From Burkholderiaceae bacterium (lineage in GTDB: Bacteria; Pseudomonadota; Gammaproteobacteria; Burkholderiales; Burkholderiaceae_A), in contig VERI01000005.1 in the NCBI GenBank assembly GCA_018882785.1, positions 1-64,000 on the forward strand: DNA of 64,000 nucleotides, given 5' to 3'. The position numbers and the translations under genes were made by a program. This document shows, one piece after another, positions 52,248-61,342 of this stretch. Position 1 is the stretch's first letter. The number at the start of each line of letters is the position of its first letter. The notes beneath the pieces were generated by a model, which was given only the letters and a program-made list of their open reading frames with translations, was not told the DNA's origin and made no database searches.

Positions 52248-53581
52248 GGTCGTCCGCCCTGCGCGATCATCAGCCCCACGGACTGATCAGTGGCGGTTGG
52301 TGCGACCAGCCGGGATGCCCAAAAAGGGGAAAATAAGTTGGCGAATTCGCGAGCAGCAGGATTGGAAAATGTATCTTTAGGCCGCTGAAAGAAAAGCTCT
52401 GCAACGCTTAATGCCCAAAGGCGATCGGTAGTCGATGCAGACCCACTTGGCGATAAGCGAGACTGGCCTGCAGTCACCTGCTGAGATTTAGACAAAGGAA
52501 GCCGTACGAGCACCGGTACCCTGACGGACGCTGTCTGTCGGCCGGCATCTGCATCTAATACCAACTCTCGATAACCACTCAGGCCAAGGTATCCAGGAAT
52601 TCCCACTGCCTGCGTCTGCGCCATTGACCACGCAGATGGATTGGCCTTAGTCCCTGCGACATGCTCGGCCATGGACACTTGGCCATCCATTTGCGCATCA
52701 GCAGCACCCCAGCCAACCGGTATGGACTCATCCAATCGCGAGCATCGCCAGCTCCATCGACTTCTGCGTCTCCAAGAGTGGGCAGATAAAGTATCTGCCG
52801 CTTCCCAGCTTGCGTAATCTGGCGTAAGCCAAGTCCCCCCGCGGCGAATCAGCTTTCCAAACGCGGAATCGAGCCCGCCAGGAATGCAGCCCAGACTGGG
52901 CATCAAATACAAGCGCTGATCGTACGCCCGTGATTGAGAAAAACTGTCTTGAGATTCCTGCAGCATGCTTGCCAATGGTGTCCGCTCCGAGCCTGACCTT
53001 GTGCCCGAGAAGGCCGAGAAAGCCGAGATCGAACTGCTCGGGATAAGCTGGCCGAAAAAACGTGCATCGCCAGACCAGACCACCTCGTTGACCATAGCCT
53101 GCGCCGCAAATGGGGTCGCTGCAGCATGCATCATTTGCTGACTAGACTGAAGCAATCGGGTGTAACTCGAACGAAGGGGCACCTCGAGACTCGCACCCGC
53201 CTTTGCCAACTCATGGCTCACTTGGGCCGACTCTTGAATCCAAGCTGCCATAGATTGAACAGCCGGCATGAAGGCAGCAATAGTTCCAATATTTTGAGAA
53301 ATCGTCTTAGCGTAGTGGGTCCAAGAAGCAAGGGTTACCGCCTGTGCAATCATGATTTCGTTGGCAGCGATTGCACGATTACTGTAAGCGTCGTAATTTA
53401 AGATCTGTGCATACCATGTCGCCACTGATTTAGCGGCGGAATCTGCTAGGCCAACCGCCCGCGTCTTCTCGTTATTCGTAACCGCTGCCCGCGCAAGGAG
53501 AAATGTCAGCAGCGCAATGAGCGACACCATGCCCAGCCCTAGCATCAGCACAGCACCTCGTGGTGGGGAAGAGCGACTCAA
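52244..53581 (-). CDS. TadG-like pilus assembly protein
   Basis: MSRSSPPRGAVLMLGLGMVSLIALLTFLLARAAVTNNEKTRAVGLADSAAKSVATWYAQILNYDAYSNRAIAANE; TadE/G-type N-terminus, operon context. Confidence 0.72.
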   Translation of the reverse strand: MSRSSPPRGAVLMLGLGMVSLIALLTFLLARAAVTNNEKTRAVGLADSAAKSVATWYAQILNYDAYSNRAIAANEIMIAQAVTLASWTHYAKTISQNIGTIAAFMPAVQSMAAWIQESAQVSHELAKAGASLEVPLRSSYTRLLQSSQQMMHAAATPFAAQAMVNEVVWSGDARFFGQLIPSSSISAFSAFSGTRSGSERTPLASMLQESQDSFSQSRAYDQRLYLMPSLGCIPGGLDSAFGKLIRRGGTWLTPDYASWEAADTLSAHSWRRRSRWSWRCSRLDESIPVGWGAADAQMDGQVSMAEHVAGTKANPSAWSMAQTQAVGIPGYLGLSGYRELVLDADAGRQTASVRVPVLVRLPLSKSQQVTAGQSRLSPSGSASTTDRLWALSVAELFFQRPKDTFSNPAAREFANLFSPFWASRLVAPTATDQSVGLMIAQGGRP

Positions 53582-53901
53582 TGGTTGTCCTGGTTGTAAT
53601 TCTTGAGATCCTTGCGAACGTTTGCTTGAGTCCGCGCGGCTGCAGCTGAACTTGTCGCTGCGTTTATTGCAGCCCCAGCATCGTTACCTGAGATTTCTTG
53701 GGCAATACCCGCTGTCTGATTTCGGATGGTCTGACCAAGCATGCTGTAGACACCGATCGCTGCCACCGCAACCACAGCGACAACGACAATGTATTCAGTC
53801 ATTCCCTGCCCCCGTGGCGATGCGGTCAATCGAAGTTCATTGGGCAAACGGCGGCTCGCGCCGATGATCCATCGAAAACAATTCAGAATAGTTTTTGACA
53901 T
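53578..53901 (-). CDS. Flp-type major pilin candidate
   Basis: MSKTILNCFRWIIGASRRLPNELRLTASPRG|QGMTEYIVVVAVVAVAAIGVYSMLGQTIRNQTAGIAQEISG; E+5 Y+6; GGAGG 7 nt before ATG. Confidence 0.82.
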   Translation of the reverse strand: MSKTILNCFRWIIGASRRLPNELRLTASPRGQGMTEYIVVVAVVAVAAIGVYSMLGQTIRNQTAGIAQEISGNDAGAAINAATSSAAAARTQANVRKDLKNYNQDNH

Positions 53902-53967
53902 AAACACCTCCGATAAATGCCAATCTGAGTGACTGGCCGAAGGCTATGATCGGCAGTTTAGGTCGCC

Positions 53968-54006
53968 AAAAAAATCATCTAGACGAACTACCCTGGCCCG
54001 TCTAGA
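53968..54006 (-). terminator. Candidate terminator of the ZIP gene (or Tad operon operator)
   Basis: Perfect arms TCTAGACG (53978-53985) / CGTCTAGA (53999-54006), 13-nt loop; on the minus strand T7 (A7 at 53968-53974) follows 3 nt after the stem. Confidence 0.6.
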
Positions 54007-54035
54007 GCAATCGATATGTCGGCGAACAAAGGGCT

Positions 54036-54830
54036 TTAATGCCCATGCAGCACATTGGCCGCAAATCCTGCAACCCCAATGCCAAGAAGCATGAGCGCAG
54101 GCTGCTGCCAGGCCGCCGCACTGAGGCCACCATGGTGGCCATGTGCCTGGGCATGGAGCTGAGGGATCAGATCCGATAGTGCGATGTAAATAAAGTTGGC
54201 TGCAGCTACCACCAGGAGATATGGGATCCAGCCAGCTGACTGCGCAAGGAAAAAATAAGCAACGAGCGCGCCAATGAGTGCGCCACAGCCCGTCAAAAGA
54301 TTAAACAGCAGTGCCCGCGACTTAGTAAAACCGCTATTAAGCAGCACTAAGAAATTACCAATCTGCTGCGGAACTTCGTGGGTCGCAATTGCTAACGCCG
54401 TGAGCAGCCCCAGGAGCGGCCCGGCATGAAATGCTGCAGCGATAAGCACGCCATCTGCAAACGCATGAATACAACTACCAATCAGTAACGCCCAGCCCCC
54501 ACGGCCCGCTGATGCAGCATCGTGTCCATGCGGATGATCATGGCCATCATGCTCATGGTGATGGTTATGGCGCAGAATCGCCAGTCGCTCTAAAACAAAA
54601 AATCCGACCAGGCCGCCCAAGAGGGCAAGGCTCACGCCATGGATCTCACCACCCAGATGCACACTCTCCGGCAGTAGGTGCAACAAGGCCGTGCCCAGCA
54701 GCATGCCGGCCGAAAAACTCACGAGCCGATCCACCACTCGCGTCAGTGGCCCAAGCGATACCGCCGCCGCCAGCAGCACCGAGATCAGTGTGGCTGCGGT
54801 TGCTGCCGCGACGGTGTAAATCAATAACAT
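54036..54830 (-). CDS. ZIP family metal transporter
   Basis: SAGMLLGTALLHLLPESVHLG; His-rich loop HNHHHEHDGHDHPHGHD; IHAFADGVLIAAAFHAGPLLGLLTALAIATHEVPQQIGNFLVLL. Confidence 0.94.
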   Translation of the reverse strand: MLLIYTVAAATAATLISVLLAAAVSLGPLTRVVDRLVSFSAGMLLGTALLHLLPESVHLGGEIHGVSLALLGGLVGFFVLERLAILRHNHHHEHDGHDHPHGHDAASAGRGGWALLIGSCIHAFADGVLIAAAFHAGPLLGLLTALAIATHEVPQQIGNFLVLLNSGFTKSRALLFNLLTGCGALIGALVAYFFLAQSAGWIPYLLVVAAANFIYIALSDLIPQLHAQAHGHHGGLSAAAWQQPALMLLGIGVAGFAANVLHGH

Positions 54831-54836
54831 CAGCGC

Positions 54837-55733
54837 TTATGCAACACCGTGTTTTTTAAACCAGGCAAGTGCCCGTTGGAATGCGTCCTCTGCGGCCTCT
54901 TTTCGATAGGTCGGGCGATAGTCGGCATGAAACGCATGGGGCGCATCCGGATAAATTACAAACTCCGAGGACTGTGATGCCTTGCCGCCAAAGGATAGTC
55001 GCGTCTTCATCTCTTCGACGGTATCCATGGGAATACCGTCGTCTTTACCGCCGTAGAGCCCCAGCACTGGCCACTTCAGCTTATCGGCGATGTCATGGGG
55101 ATGCGTGGGCGTAGCAGGAATAACCGTGGTCATCAGCCGGCCATACCAGGCCACTCCCGTTTTGATGCGCGGGTTTACAGCCGAGGCCATCCAGACAATA
55201 CGGCCACCCCAGCAGAATCCGGTCACGCCAAAACGCGCAGCATCGCCCCCGTTACCTGCGGCCCAGTCCAGCGCGGCGTCCAGATCACCGAGTACCTCTG
55301 TATCAGTGACTTTGCTCACCACATTAGAAAAAATCTCTGGCACCGTTTTGTATTGCATGACATTGCCGTGACGAACAAAAAAATCCGGGGCAATCGCCAG
55401 GTAGCCCCGCTTCGCAAGCCGCCGGCAGACATCCTGAATATGCTCATGCACGCTCCAGATCTCGTGAATCACGATAACGGTAGGCAGTTTGGTCTTGCCC
55501 GCGGGCATCGCACGATAGGCGGGAATCTTGCGATCTTTCGCCTGAATCTCAATCATGCCCGCAGTCAGTCCCTGGGTATCGGTCGTGATCACCTGGGCAA
55601 GTAGCTCACCTGTGGGCGCAACCGATGCAGCAAACCCAGCCGCAACAGAGGCCTTGATGAACCCGCGTCGGCTTGAGCCATCAGCAGATTGCGGCGATAA
55701 GGAATTAATTTCGTCTTGAATAGCCTTATTCAT
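54837..55733 (-). CDS. Dienelactone hydrolase family protein with Tat-type signal
   Basis: SSRRGFIKASVAAGFAASVAPTGELLAQ; KLPTVIVIHEIWSVHEHIQDVCRRLAKRGYLAIAPDFFVR; FGVTGFCWGGRIVW (Cys nucleophile); PDAPHAFHADYRPTYR. Confidence 0.93.
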   Translation of the reverse strand: MNKAIQDEINSLSPQSADGSSRRGFIKASVAAGFAASVAPTGELLAQVITTDTQGLTAGMIEIQAKDRKIPAYRAMPAGKTKLPTVIVIHEIWSVHEHIQDVCRRLAKRGYLAIAPDFFVRHGNVMQYKTVPEIFSNVVSKVTDTEVLGDLDAALDWAAGNGGDAARFGVTGFCWGGRIVWMASAVNPRIKTGVAWYGRLMTTVIPATPTHPHDIADKLKWPVLGLYGGKDDGIPMDTVEEMKTRLSFGGKASQSSEFVIYPDAPHAFHADYRPTYRKEAAEDAFQRALAWFKKHGVA

Positions 55734-55753
55734 TGCAGACTCCTGTTCCATAG

Positions 55754-58561
55754 TTAATGGGCCTCATCCCAGTTATCACCCACCCCAACATCAACAATCA
55801 ACGGCACCCGAAGCTTGGCGACGGTCTCCATCTTTTCCGGTAAAAGACCGCGGATGGTCTCGATTTCGTCTTCCGGCACCTCCAGGACCAGCTCGTCGTG
55901 GACCTGCAGAACCAGCCGAGATCTTAGCTGCTTCTGCTCCAGACTCTGCTGTACCTGGATCATCGCAAGCTTAATTAAATCCGCTGCCGTGCCCTGCATT
56001 GGAGCGTTAATTGCCGCACGCTCAGCAGCCTGGCGGCGCGGGCCGCTCGGCGAATTGATCTCCGGCAGCCACAGCCGTCGGCCAAACACGGTCTCGACAT
56101 AGCCCTTGGATTTCGCCTGGTCACGGATCTCATCCATATAACGCTTTACCCCTGGGTATTTCGCGAAATACTGGCCAATGTAGTTTTTGGCGACACCCTG
56201 TTCGATATCTAGATTTCTCGCAAGCCCATAGGCACTCATGCCATAGATCAGTCCAAAGTTGATTACCTTGGCATACCGGCGCTGCTCACCACTGACCTGG
56301 TCAAGCGGCACGCCAAACACCTCACTCGCAGTCGCGCGATGGACATCCTCACCCGCTTGGAATGCGGCCATCAGCCCTTGATCTTCAGACAGATGGGCCA
56401 TGATGCGCAGCTCAATCTGCGAATAGTCTGCCGACATGAGTTTCGAGCCCTTTGGCGCAACAAATGCCTGACGGATACGCCGACCCTCCGGCGTACGCAC
56501 GGGAATATTCTGCAAATTCGGGTCACTCGATGCCAGCCGCCCCGTTACCGCAACCGCCTGTGAGAACGTGGTGTGCACGCGCCGGGTAGTTGAATCCACC
56601 ATCCTGGGTAATTTATCGGTGTATGTCGACTTCAGCTTTGAAAAGCTTCGCCACTCCAGCAATATCCGCGGCAACGGATAGTCTTCGGCAAGCTTTTCTA
56701 AAACATCTTCGTCAGTAGAGGCCGCACCTGTGGCGGTCTTTTTGACTGGGGTATAGCCAAGCTTTTCGAAAAGAATTTCACCAAGCTGCTTCGGAGATCC
56801 CAGATTAAAAGGCTGTCCAGCCAGTTCATGGGCCTGGGCCTCAAGCGCAGCAATTTTCTTGGCGAGCTCGGCGCTTTGCTCAATTAAGAGTCGGGCATCG
56901 ACCTCAATGCCGTTGTGCTCCATCTGCCAGAGTACCTGTGCGACGGGCAGCTCAATATCAGAATAGACCCGATGAAGCTTGGCATCGGCCTGAATCTGGG
57001 GCCATAGGGTGTCATGCAAATGAAGCGTGAAATCCGAGTCTTCGCCCGAGTAACGTGTGGCCACCTCGATGGAAACTTCATCAAACCCGATGCGCGAGGC
57101 ACCCTTGCCAGTGACATCGTCATAGCTTAGGCCTTTGCGGCCAAGATGCCGCTGCGATAACGAATCCAGATCATGCGACTTGTGGGCCTCCAGCACATAG
57201 GACTCCAGCAAGGTGTCATGGGCAACACCACGCAAAAAGATTCCAGCACCTGCTAAGACATGCATGTCGTACTTCAGATTCTGTCCGACCTTTTTCCGCG
57301 AGCCATCTTCAAACCAGGGTTTAAGCTTTGCTAACACCTCTTCAGCAGGCAGTTGCTGCGGTGCCCCCGCATAGCGGTGGGCCAACGGGATGTAGACCGC
57401 CTTGCCGCGGGCCCAGGAAAACGACAGGCCTACAATGCGTGCGGCGCGCGGATCAATCGATGTCGTTTCGGTATCAAATGCCGCAAGCGTCTGTGCCTGA
57501 AGCTCCTTAAAGAACGTATCAAAGGCACCCCACTCGGCAATCGTCTGATACTCACCCTGCACCTCAAAGAGATCGGAAGCGGCGGATGCCACTGGCAAAG
57601 CAGATGAAGCTGCCGAGGCGCCCCCAGCCCCCTGCCCCTGAACGGATTCATCACCAATGCCGCGCAGGCTTCGATCGAGCTGGTAGGTCTCTTTAAGCGC
57701 GCCGATCGCCGCCATATCTAAAGGCATCCAGACCAGATCCTGATCAAAACTCTTGATCACCGATGATAGATCACAGTCAGTCTTTACGGTCACCAGCTGT
57801 CGTGCTGTGGGCAGCCAATTAAGCGCCTGCCGCAGATGCTCGCCTACGACGCCTGAGATTTCTCCTGCAGCAGCCATCACTGCATCCAGAGAGCCGTACT
57901 GATTGAGCCATTTTGCTGCAGTCTTTGGGCCAACCTTCTGAACGCCCGGCACGTTATCCGAGGTGTCGCCGACCAAAGACAGGTAATCCACAATTAACTC
58001 GGGCGGGACGCCAAACTTTTCAATCACAGCCTGACGATCCGAGACCTTTGCAGGTCCGCCATCGCGGCTCATGGTGTCGATCAGCGTCACCTGGTCGTTG
58101 ACCAACTGCGCAAGGTCCTTATCGCCCGTTACGATCATCGTGGGCAGGCCCTGCCCAGCCGCCTGAAGCGCCAGTGTGCCAATCACATCATCGGCCTCTA
58201 CCCCATCGACCTGCAACAGCGGCCAGCCCAAGGCCCGCACCGCCTGGAAAATCGGCTGCACCTGGGCTGCCAGATCCTCCGGCATCGCGGACCGGTTGGC
58301 CTTGTATTCGGCATAAATCTGATCGCGAAAGGTCGGACCTTTTGGATCAAACACACAGGCCACATAGCGTGCAGGCCATTCGCTGCGGACTCGGCGCAGC
58401 ATATTCACCATGCCGGTTAATGCCCCGGTGGGAAGACCGGAACGGGTTCTCAGATCCGGCAGTGCGTGAAAAGCCCGATAAAGAAAACTTGAGGCGTCGA
58501 TCAGAAGCAGGCGTGCGGGCTGCTCAGCGGCCTGGGAATCAGTATTCACCGGGAGTTCCAA
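55754..58561 (-). CDS. polA: DNA polymerase I (5'-3' exo, 3'-5' exo and polymerase domains)
   Basis: LLLIDASSFLYRAFHALP; FDTETTSIDPRAARIVGLSFS; SADYSQIELRIMAHLS; KVINFGLIYGMSAYGLAR; LVLQVHDELVLEVPE. Confidence 0.98.
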   Translation of the reverse strand: MELPVNTDSQAAEQPARLLLIDASSFLYRAFHALPDLRTRSGLPTGALTGMVNMLRRVRSEWPARYVACVFDPKGPTFRDQIYAEYKANRSAMPEDLAAQVQPIFQAVRALGWPLLQVDGVEADDVIGTLALQAAGQGLPTMIVTGDKDLAQLVNDQVTLIDTMSRDGGPAKVSDRQAVIEKFGVPPELIVDYLSLVGDTSDNVPGVQKVGPKTAAKWLNQYGSLDAVMAAAGEISGVVGEHLRQALNWLPTARQLVTVKTDCDLSSVIKSFDQDLVWMPLDMAAIGALKETYQLDRSLRGIGDESVQGQGAGGASAASSALPVASAASDLFEVQGEYQTIAEWGAFDTFFKELQAQTLAAFDTETTSIDPRAARIVGLSFSWARGKAVYIPLAHRYAGAPQQLPAEEVLAKLKPWFEDGSRKKVGQNLKYDMHVLAGAGIFLRGVAHDTLLESYVLEAHKSHDLDSLSQRHLGRKGLSYDDVTGKGASRIGFDEVSIEVATRYSGEDSDFTLHLHDTLWPQIQADAKLHRVYSDIELPVAQVLWQMEHNGIEVDARLLIEQSAELAKKIAALEAQAHELAGQPFNLGSPKQLGEILFEKLGYTPVKKTATGAASTDEDVLEKLAEDYPLPRILLEWRSFSKLKSTYTDKLPRMVDSTTRRVHTTFSQAVAVTGRLASSDPNLQNIPVRTPEGRRIRQAFVAPKGSKLMSADYSQIELRIMAHLSEDQGLMAAFQAGEDVHRATASEVFGVPLDQVSGEQRRYAKVINFGLIYGMSAYGLARNLDIEQGVAKNYIGQYFAKYPGVKRYMDEIRDQAKSKGYVETVFGRRLWLPEINSPSGPRRQAAERAAINAPMQGTAADLIKLAMIQVQQSLEQKQLRSRLVLQVHDELVLEVPEDEIETIRGLLPEKMETVAKLRVPLIVDVGVGDNWDEAH

Positions 58562-58633
58562 GAAATCGTGTCACGAATGGGAAGGCCTGCCAGTGTAGCT
58601 AAAATCAGGGTTTACGAACCCCGCCCCCTCCCC

Positions 58634-60337
58634 ATGACTAACCCTCCCCCAGCCCCCGTTAATTTCATCCGCCACATCATTGACGCGGACCTGACGGCTG
58701 GACGGGTCCAGTCGGTCGTCACCCGCTTTCCGCCAGAGCCCAACGGCTATCTACATTTTGGACATGCAAAATCGATCTGCCTGAACTTTGGGCTGGCACG
58801 GGACTATCAGGGACGCTGCCATCTTCGGCTTGATGACACCAACCCCACCCGAGAGGAACAAGAGTATGTCGATGCCATTGAGGCAGCAGTCAAATGGCTC
58901 GGCTTTGACTGGGGTGCACACCACTATTTTGCAAGCGATTACTTTGAGCAGCTCTATGAATTTGCCGAAGCCTTAATTCAGGACGGGCACGCATACGTCG
59001 ACTCGCAATCCGCAGAGGATATTCGGACCCATCGTGGCACGCTGACTGCGGCAGGAAAAAATTCACCCTTTCGGGATCGATCCGCGCAGGAAAATCTCTC
59101 GCTTTTTCGTGACATGAGGGCGGGCAAGTTTCCCGATGGCAGCCATGTACTGCGGGCCAAAATCGATATGGCATCTCCGAACATGAATCTTCGGGATCCC
59201 GTGCTCTACCGAATCCGACATGCTGAGCACCACCGCACGGGTAAGCAGTGGTGCATCTATCCGCTCTATGACTACGCGCATCCCCTATCAGATGCCATTG
59301 AGCAGATCACCCACTCGATCTGCACCCTTGAATTTGAGGACCATCGGCCACTCTACGACTGGCTACTGGAAAAGGTCGCTGCCAGCGGAAAACTCAATCC
59401 CCAAGCGCTACCGCATCAGTTTGAGTTTGCGCGACTGAATCTAACTTATGTGGTGCTCTCCAAACGTAAGCTGGTCGATCTGATTGAAGCAAAGGCAGTC
59501 AACGGCTGGGATGACCCGCGTATGCCCACCCTGATGGCCGCCCGACGTCGCGGCTACACACCCGAAGGGTTTCGTCGCTTTGCGGAAATGATCGGTGTAT
59601 CCAAATCCGATGGGTGGATCGATTACAGCGTGCTGGAAGAATGCATGCGCGATCATTTGAACGATACAGCGCTGCGGCGCATTGCAGTGATTGATCCAGT
59701 AAAGCTCGTGTTAGAAAACGTACCTGAAGGCCATGAGGAAGAATGCTTTGCACCCAATCACCCTCAGCAGCCCGATCTGGGCAAACGGGCGATTCCCTTC
59801 TCCAGAGAGCTCTGGATCGAGCGGGATGATTTTCAGGAAACTCCCGTGAAGGGGTTTTTCCGACTCTCGCCCGGCGCGCAGGTCAGACTGCGCTATGCCT
59901 ATGTCATTGAATGCACAGGATTTGAGAAAACCGCTGACGGTGAAGTAACCGAAATTCGCGCAAAGATTTTTCCAGACAGCAAAAGCGGCACACCGGGTGC
60001 CGACCAGTACAAGGTAAAGGGCAATATTCATTGGGTCTCCAAGGCACATGCCTATATCGGACCGCTTCGAATGTTTGATCGGCTCTTTGCCCATCCAACA
60101 CCGGGCGCCCGACGAGAAGGTGACGCTCCTGAATTAGAGCGCAACTTTTTAGATGACCTTAATCCCAACTCGCTCACAGAAATTCAGGCAGCAATGGAGC
60201 CGAGTCTTAAAGACGCAAAACCGGAGGATCGGTTTCAATTTGAGCGGCACGGATACTTTGTCGCAGACCTGAAGGACTCCTCTGCCGGTGCACCAGTCTT
60301 TAATCGCACCGTCACCCTAAAAGACTCCTGGAAATAA
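58634..60337 (+). CDS. glnS: Glutaminyl-tRNA synthetase
   Basis: NFIRHIIDADLTAGRVQSVVTRFPPEPNGYLHFGHAKSICLNFGLA (HIGH-like); VLSKRKL (KMSKS-like); start at MTNPPPA. Confidence 0.97.
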   Translation: MTNPPPAPVNFIRHIIDADLTAGRVQSVVTRFPPEPNGYLHFGHAKSICLNFGLARDYQGRCHLRLDDTNPTREEQEYVDAIEAAVKWLGFDWGAHHYFASDYFEQLYEFAEALIQDGHAYVDSQSAEDIRTHRGTLTAAGKNSPFRDRSAQENLSLFRDMRAGKFPDGSHVLRAKIDMASPNMNLRDPVLYRIRHAEHHRTGKQWCIYPLYDYAHPLSDAIEQITHSICTLEFEDHRPLYDWLLEKVAASGKLNPQALPHQFEFARLNLTYVVLSKRKLVDLIEAKAVNGWDDPRMPTLMAARRRGYTPEGFRRFAEMIGVSKSDGWIDYSVLEECMRDHLNDTALRRIAVIDPVKLVLENVPEGHEEECFAPNHPQQPDLGKRAIPFSRELWIERDDFQETPVKGFFRLSPGAQVRLRYAYVIECTGFEKTADGEVTEIRAKIFPDSKSGTPGADQYKVKGNIHWVSKAHAYIGPLRMFDRLFAHPTPGARREGDAPELERNFLDDLNPNSLTEIQAAMEPSLKDAKPEDRFQFERHGYFVADLKDSSAGAPVFNRTVTLKDSWK

Positions 60338-60340
60338 GCC

Positions 60341-61342
60341 ATGCATGTCATTGCCCACGAAGCCCCAACGCCCGGGCTGCCCCCCGGCACACTGCCCGCG
60401 ACTCGCCTGATCGAGATCGACTCACCGAAGCCCACAGCCGAGCAGGTATTAATTAAGGTCGAATACGCTGGCGTCAATCGGCCAGATCTTTTGCAGCGCA
60501 AAGGACTGTACCCGCCACCGCCAGGCGCATCGCCCTATATGGGCCTGGAGGTCAGCGGCACCATTGCCAGCGTGGGTGCGGGCGTGACGCAGTGGAAAGT
60601 GGGTGACCGTGTCTGCGCGCTTACTCCCGGCGGCGGTTACGCCGAAGAGGTGCTCACCCATGCCGGCCACTGCATGCCAATTCCAGGGGGCTTGAGCATG
60701 TTGCAGGCGGCTGCACTTCCTGAGACCTATCTCACAGTGTGGGCCAACCTGATCGAACGCGGAGCACTCAAGTCTGGCGAAACAGTGCTTATTCACGGCG
60801 GCTCCAGTGGCATTGGTGTGACTGCAATTCAAATGGCCAAATGGATGCAAGCCACCGTCTTTACGACCGTGGGCTCTGATGAAAAAGCACGGGCCTGCGC
60901 TGAACTCGGCGCAGACGTCGTGATGAACTATCGCACTGATGACTGGGCGAATGTCGTAAAAGAAAAAACTGCTGGACAAGGCGTCAACCTGATCCTGGAC
61001 ATGGTGGGCGCTGCCTACATGGAGAGAAACCTGCGCAGCCTTGCCCTTGAGGGTCGCCTTGTACAGATCGCATTTCTCACCGGCAGCAAAACCGAGATTG
61101 ACTGGACGCCCCTGATGATTAAGCGGCTCACCTTCACCGGTTCGACCCTGCGGGCCCGCTCCGATGAGCAAAAATCAAGGCTCGTAGCCGCACTTCAACA
61201 GACCATCTGGCCACAGCTTGCCAAGGGCGCTCTGCTGCCCAAGATTCATTCGGTATTTCCCCTCACCGAGATCGATCAGGCCCATGCTTTAATGGAATCC
61301 TCCGCCCACGTCGGCAAGATCATGCTCAAGGTCTCCCCATGA
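60341..61342 (+). CDS. NAD(P)H quinone oxidoreductase, zinc-type ADH superfamily (QOR/PIG3-like)
   Basis: VEYAGVNRPDLLQRKGLYPPPPGASPYMGLEVSGTIASVGAGVTQWKVGDRVCAL...VLIHGGSSGIGVTAIQMAKWM. Confidence 0.94.
   Translation: MHVIAHEAPTPGLPPGTLPATRLIEIDSPKPTAEQVLIKVEYAGVNRPDLLQRKGLYPPPPGASPYMGLEVSGTIASVGAGVTQWKVGDRVCALTPGGGYAEEVLTHAGHCMPIPGGLSMLQAAALPETYLTVWANLIERGALKSGETVLIHGGSSGIGVTAIQMAKWMQATVFTTVGSDEKARACAELGADVVMNYRTDDWANVVKEKTAGQGVNLILDMVGAAYMERNLRSLALEGRLVQIAFLTGSKTEIDWTPLMIKRLTFTGSTLRARSDEQKSRLVAALQQTIWPQLAKGALLPKIHSVFPLTEIDQAHALMESSAHVGKIMLKVSP

Noticed and set aside
53901-54000. Possible sigma28 or sigma54 promoter for the Tad operon (GCCGATCA seen on the minus strand)
   Set aside because: GCCGATCA lacks a TAAA box at about 15 nt upstream, and no TGGCAC-N5-TTGC match was found; only weak sigma70-like boxes.
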